Below, in pieces: positions 60,729 to 64,000 of a DNA stretch of 64,000 bases. The DNA is from an uncultured Alistipes sp. GTDB taxonomy: Bacteria; Bacteroidota; Bacteroidia; Bacteroidales; Rikenellaceae. The translations under genes and the position numbers were made by a program. The first letter of the stretch is position 1. Each line of letters begins with the position of its first letter. The DNA lies in NCBI GenBank assembly GCA_944321955.1, contig CALUNG010000006.1, forward strand, positions 1 to 64,000, in the 5' to 3' direction. The notes beneath the pieces are model-generated. The model ran no database searches and had not been told where the DNA came from. It saw only the letters and a list, made by a program, of their open reading frames with translations.

Positions 60729-63467
60729 TTACTTTACAAGGTTGATGATCTTGCCCGGAACGACGATGATCTTCTTGGGTGCGGCTCCCTCGAGCCACTT
60801 CTGCGCCTCGGGCGTAGTCACTATATCGGCAGAAATGTCCGCAACCGTAGCAGACAACGGATACTCCTTCTTGAAGCGCACCTTGCCGTTGACGGAAACC
60901 GGATACTCGAACGCACTCTCGACAAGATACTTTTCGTCATACTCGGGATAACGCGCATCACATACCGTAGTGTTGTGACCGGCCAACGACCACAGCTCCT
61001 CGGCTATGTGCGGAGCGAACGGAGATATCAAAACCGTAAGAGGCTCCAGAATATCACGCTTGTGGCACTCTCCGAGCTCGTTGAGGCATATCATGAACGC
61101 AGCTACCGAGGTGTTGAACGAAAAGTTCTCGATATCTTCGCGAACCTTCTTTATGGTCTTGTGCAGAGTCTTCAGTTCCTTGTCGGTAGCCTTGTCGTCG
61201 TTCAACGCGAAGTTACCCTCACGGTCGAAGAACAGACGCCAGAACTTGCGCAGGAATTTGTGAACGCCGTCTATGCCGTTGGTATCCCACGGCTTGGACT
61301 GTTCGAGAGGTCCGAGGAACATCTCGTACATGCGCAACGTGTCGGCTCCGTACTGGTCGACGATATAATCGGGATTGACCACGTTGAACATCGACTTCGA
61401 CATCTTCTCGATAGCCCATCCGCAGGTGTATTTGCCATCCTCGAGAATGAACTCCGCATCGGCGAACTCGGGGCGCCATGCGCGGAATGCCTCGAGGTCG
61501 AGCTGGTCGTTGCGAACGATATTCACGTCGACGTGAATCTCCTGTGTCTCGTAATTTTTCTTCAGGCCGGCCGACACGAATGTGTTGGTACCCACGACAC
61601 GGTAAACGAAATTGGAACGGCCCTGGATCATTCCCTGATTCACCAGTTTCTTGAACGGTTCGGGTTCGCAGACGTATCCGAGGTCATAGAGGAACATGTT
61701 CCAGAAACGCGAATACATGAGGTGTCCCGTAGCGTGCTCGATGCCTCCGACATAGAGGTCGACGTTGCGCCAGTACTCGTCCGCCTCACGGCCGACAAGA
61801 GCCTTGTCGTTGTGGGGATCCATATATCGCAGGTAGTATGCCGACGATCCGGCGAATCCGGGCATGGTCGATGTCTCGTACCGCCATCCCTTGACACGCG
61901 CCAAAGGCGGTTCGCCCTGCTCCGTAGGACCGAAATTCTCGATCGGCGGCAACTCCAGAGGAAGGTCCTTCTCATCGAGCGGACGAGCGATGTCGTTCTC
62001 GTAATATATCGGGAACGGCTCGCCCCAGTAACGCTGGCGCGAGAATATGGCATCACGCAGGCGGTAGTTCACGATACGGCGGCCGATGCCGCGGTTTTCA
62101 ACCTCTTCGAACATGAACTTTATCGCCTCCTTGACATCCATGCCGTCGAGGAACTCCGAATTTATCATTTTGCCCTCCTTGGCGTCGTACGAAGAGACGG
62201 AGAGATCGCCACCGGCAACCACGGGAACGATGTCGAGACCGAAATGACGGGCAAAGGCGTAGTCGCGCGAATCGTGTGCCGGCACGGCCATGATGGCACC
62301 GGTACCGTATCCGGCCAGCACGTAATCCGAAACGTAAATCGGTATGCGTTTGCCGCTGAAGGGATTTATGGCATACGAACCTGTAGCCACACCGCTCACG
62401 CGTTTGGTCTCGGCCATACGTTCACGCTCCGAACGTTTCTTGGTCTGTTCGACATACTCCTCGACGGCAGCACGATTCTCTTCAGTGGTCAGTTCCGAAA
62501 GCCACTCGTGCTCCGGTGCGATGACCATGAACGTCACGCCGTATATCGTATCGGGACGCGTCGTGAAGATCTCCAGCTTGCGGTCGCTGCCGACAATATC
62601 GAAGAACATCTGTGCTCCCACCGAACGGCCGATCCAGTTGCGCTGTATCTCCTTGAGCGAATCGCTCCACTCGAGGCTCTCCAGGCCGTCAAGCATGCGC
62701 TGCGCATACGCCGTAACACGAAGCAGCCACTGCTTCATGCGTTTCTGTACCACGGGGTAACCGCCGCGTACCGAAAGGCCGTCCTTAACCTCGTCGTTGG
62801 CCAGAACGGTACCGAGCTTCGGACACCAGTTGACCATGGTGTCGGCACGGAAAGCTATGCGGTAATTCTGCAGCGTCTGCTCCTTCTGCACCTCGGACAT
62901 CGCACGCCAGTCGTCGGCCGTGAACGTCATCTCTGTAGTACAGGCAGCATCGACATCGGCCGTACCGCTCTTTTCGAAGGCTGCCACCAGCTTCTCGATC
63001 GGCTCGGCCTTCTGTACACGACGATCGTAATAGTGCGAGAACATCTTGAGGAACGCCCACTGCGTCCATTTATAGTACGACGGATCGCACGTACGCACCT
63101 CGCGGTCCCAGTCAAAACAGAATCCTATCTTGTCCAGCTGCTCGCGGTAACGTGCTATGTTGCGTTCAGTCGTGACGGCCGGATGCTGCCCGGTCTGTAT
63201 GGCATACTGCTCGGCAGGAAGTCCGAATGCGTCGTATCCCATCGGATGAAGCACGTTGAATCCGCACGAACGCTTGTAACGCGAATAGATGTCGGATGCT
63301 ATGTATCCGAGCGGATGGCCTACATGCAGACCGGCCCCCGACGGGTATGGGAACATGTCCAGAACGTAGTACTTGGGACGCGACGGATCGATCTCGACGT
63401 GATAGGTCTTGTCCTCCTTCCAGCGGCGCTGCCACTTGGCCTCTATCTCCTTGAAATTGTATTCCAT
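60729..63467 (-). CDS. leuS: Leucyl-tRNA synthetase
   Basis: Class I synthetase of 912 residues from the ATG at 63467 ([13 protein letters not shown]). An upstream in-frame start at 63506 would overlap the -7 box. The HIGH-type motif is [13 protein letters not shown] and the KMSKS motif is EKMSKSMFN. The CP1 editing domain (about 220-420) includes the threonine-rich [12 protein letters not shown]. The anticodon-binding helical part closes the protein. The leader is too short for a T-box. The secreted esterase gene follows. Confidence 0.98.
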   Translation of the reverse strand: MEYNFKEIEAKWQRRWKEDKTYHVEIDPSRPKYYVLDMFPYPSGAGLHVGHPLGYIASDIYSRYKRSCGFNVLHPMGYDAFGLPAEQYAIQTGQHPAVTTERNIARYREQLDKIGFCFDWDREVRTCDPSYYKWTQWAFLKMFSHYYDRRVQKAEPIEKLVAAFEKSGTADVDAACTTEMTFTADDWRAMSEVQKEQTLQNYRIAFRADTMVNWCPKLGTVLANDEVKDGLSVRGGYPVVQKRMKQWLLRVTAYAQRMLDGLESLEWSDSLKEIQRNWIGRSVGAQMFFDIVGSDRKLEIFTTRPDTIYGVTFMVIAPEHEWLSELTTEENRAAVEEYVEQTKKRSERERMAETKRVSGVATGSYAINPFSGKRIPIYVSDYVLAGYGTGAIMAVPAHDSRDYAFARHFGLDIVPVVAGGDLSVSSYDAKEGKMINSEFLDGMDVKEAIKFMFEEVENRGIGRRIVNYRLRDAIFSRQRYWGEPFPIYYENDIARPLDEKDLPLELPPIENFGPTEQGEPPLARVKGWRYETSTMPGFAGSSAYYLRYMDPHNDKALVGREADEYWRNVDLYVGGIEHATGHLMYSRFWNMFLYDLGYVCEPEPFKKLVNQGMIQGRSNFVYRVVGTNTFVSAGLKKNYETQEIHVDVNIVRNDQLDLEAFRAWRPEFADAEFILEDGKYTCGWAIEKMSKSMFNVVNPDYIVDQYGADTLRMYEMFLGPLEQSKPWDTNGIDGVHKFLRKFWRLFFDREGNFALNDDKATDKELKTLHKTIKKVREDIENFSFNTSVAAFMICLNELGECHKRDILEPLTVLISPFAPHIAEELWSLAGHNTTVCDARYPEYDEKYLVESAFEYPVSVNGKVRFKKEYPLSATVADISADIVTTPEAQKWLEGAAPKKIIVVPGKIINLVK

Positions 63468-63503
63468 GCTGTTTGCGGAAAATTTGCATTTGTTAATTTC
63501 CGA

Positions 63504-63511
63504 CAAAATTA
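63504..63511 (-). promoter_or_regulatory. -7 promoter box for leuS
   Basis: Minus-strand TAATTTTG, 36 bases from the ATG at 63467. Confidence 0.6.
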
Positions 63512-63585
63512 ATAAAAAACATCAGTTTGGTGCTGTAATGCGGCGAGAAATACGCAAAAACCGATATTTACGGCCGTTCGAAAAG

Positions 63586-63620
63586 AGATGGCCCCGCTTC
63601 AGTACGAAGCAGGGCCATCT
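63586..63620 (-). terminator. Terminator of the right-edge gene
   Basis: AGATGGCCC stem with its complement and inner pairing, then CTCTTTT on the minus strand, 22 bases beyond the stop at 63643. Confidence 0.75.
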
Positions 63621-63642
63621 TTAAGGTCGAATTGACCTGCGG

Positions 63643-64000
63643 TCAGTTGCGTTTGAACACGAGCAAGGCCTCGACCTTTGCATCCCTGTCGAAATCCTCG
63701 GGCTGCAACTTTATTTCGCTGTTTGTCGAGCTCAAAGCCTCGCACTTCTTGCGGCCCTGTTCGGTCAACAGTTTCGTTTCATCGCCGAGAATAACATTGG
63801 CACCGTCGCACGTTACGCTTACATAATAGCCGGCAGGACTCTCGCCCATCTCGTCGTACATGGCCGTCATCTCGACACCCTTCTTCTTACCGGCCTCTCG
63901 CAACGGCATGGTCGGACATACACCGTTGGACAGCGATACGCGCGGTGAATATACGGTAACGGACGCTATCTCGGACGATGCCGCAGTAGCAGTGAATACG
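63643..64000 (-). CDS. Uncharacterised protein, C-terminal part (cut by window edge)
   Basis: The minus-strand frame is open from the right edge to the stop at 63643, giving at least 119 residues. An internal Met at 63909 is not needed as a start, because the frame continues beyond base 64000. The visible part has EIASVTVYSPRVSLSNG, REAGKKKGVEMTAMYDEMGES and YYVSVTCDGANVILGDETK, which look like a beta-rich domain. Its C-terminus is EALLVFKRN. I do not recognise the family. It has its own terminator hairpin. Confidence 0.7.
   Translation of the reverse strand, partial: VFTATAASSEIASVTVYSPRVSLSNGVCPTMPLREAGKKKGVEMTAMYDEMGESPAGYYVSVTCDGANVILGDETKLLTEQGRKKCEALSSTNSEIKLQPEDFDRDAKVEALLVFKRN

Noticed and set aside
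60975..63512. Long open frame on the plus strand opposite leuS (and similar long antisense frames opposite alaS, gpmI, nqrA and cysteate-synthase-like genes)
   Set aside because: The minus-strand genes have complete catalytic motifs, normal lengths and promoters. The opposite frames are by-products of high-GC codon usage, with no recognisable motifs.

Overview
The window reads as chromosome of a Bacteroidota bacterium, most likely order Bacteroidales and plausibly Rikenellaceae/Alistipes. The evidence is about two dozen promoters with the Bacteroidota -7 box TAnnTTTG, several families confined or nearly confined to the phylum (DUF5606, DUF5689, DUF4251, DUF4294, GIN-domain proteins), a six-gene Na+-NQR operon, a Bacteroides-type malate dehydrogenase, the carboxyspermidine route to polyamines, and a threonine-synthase-fold enzyme that looks like cysteate synthase, the entry to the sulfonolipids known from Alistipes. 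The genus is inference. No phage, transposase, integrase, CRISPR array or rRNA was seen. Three tRNA genes are present (Ala-GGC, Gln-UUG, Lys-UUU), none with an encoded CCA.

Layout. 1-4.5 kb: serB with two translation-coupled DUF5689 lipoproteins, then convergent obgE, then DUF5606. 4.5-10.4 kb (minus): an ispF-pepD-outer-membrane receptor unit and two DUF4251 proteins. 10.4-14.5 kb: uvrA followed by a strikingly A+T-rich membrane acyltransferase that looks imported. 14.5-19 kb: nitrilase-family amidase with a TauE/SafE permease, a His/Pro-rich lipoprotein, a CvfB-type S1 protein with a methyltransferase, and mgsA. 19-25 kb: the nqrABCDEF operon, whose nqrC carries an N-terminal rubredoxin domain. 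25-28.4 kb: TatD-like, TcdA, 2-hydroxyacid dehydrogenase and cysK. 28.5-35.4 kb: tRNA-Ala, gpmI and alaS facing two membrane-anchored M23 peptidases and a HAD phosphatase. 35.4-42.3 kb: divergently arranged AddB-like and AddA-like recombination nuclease/helicase subunits with a GIN-domain gene. 42.4-45.5 kb: tRNA-Gln, nitroreductase, mdh, and a small monooxygenase/nucleotidyltransferase-fold pair. 45.5-52.5 kb: a BtuB-like TonB receptor, manA, the cysteate-synthase-like gene, nspC, carboxynorspermidine dehydrogenase and tRNA-Lys. 52.5-56.4 kb: exported flavodoxin, exported alpha/beta hydrolase, an AraC regulator and a DMT transporter. 56.4-64 kb: ffh, DUF4294, an FlK-like thioesterase with a second DMT transporter, a secreted esterase, leuS, and a gene cut by the right edge.

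The most unusual single feature is the rubredoxin-NqrC fusion: one continuous frame with a good ribosome-binding site places a four-cysteine iron centre on the predicted cytoplasmic side of the sodium-pumping respiratory complex. Secondary points are the cysteate-synthase-like gene in an operon with polyamine and mannose genes, tightly packed or palindromic divergent promoters, -7 boxes 6-8 bases from start codons that imply leaderless mRNAs, and the A+T-rich insertion abutting uvrA. The remaining genes are mostly ordinary housekeeping functions.
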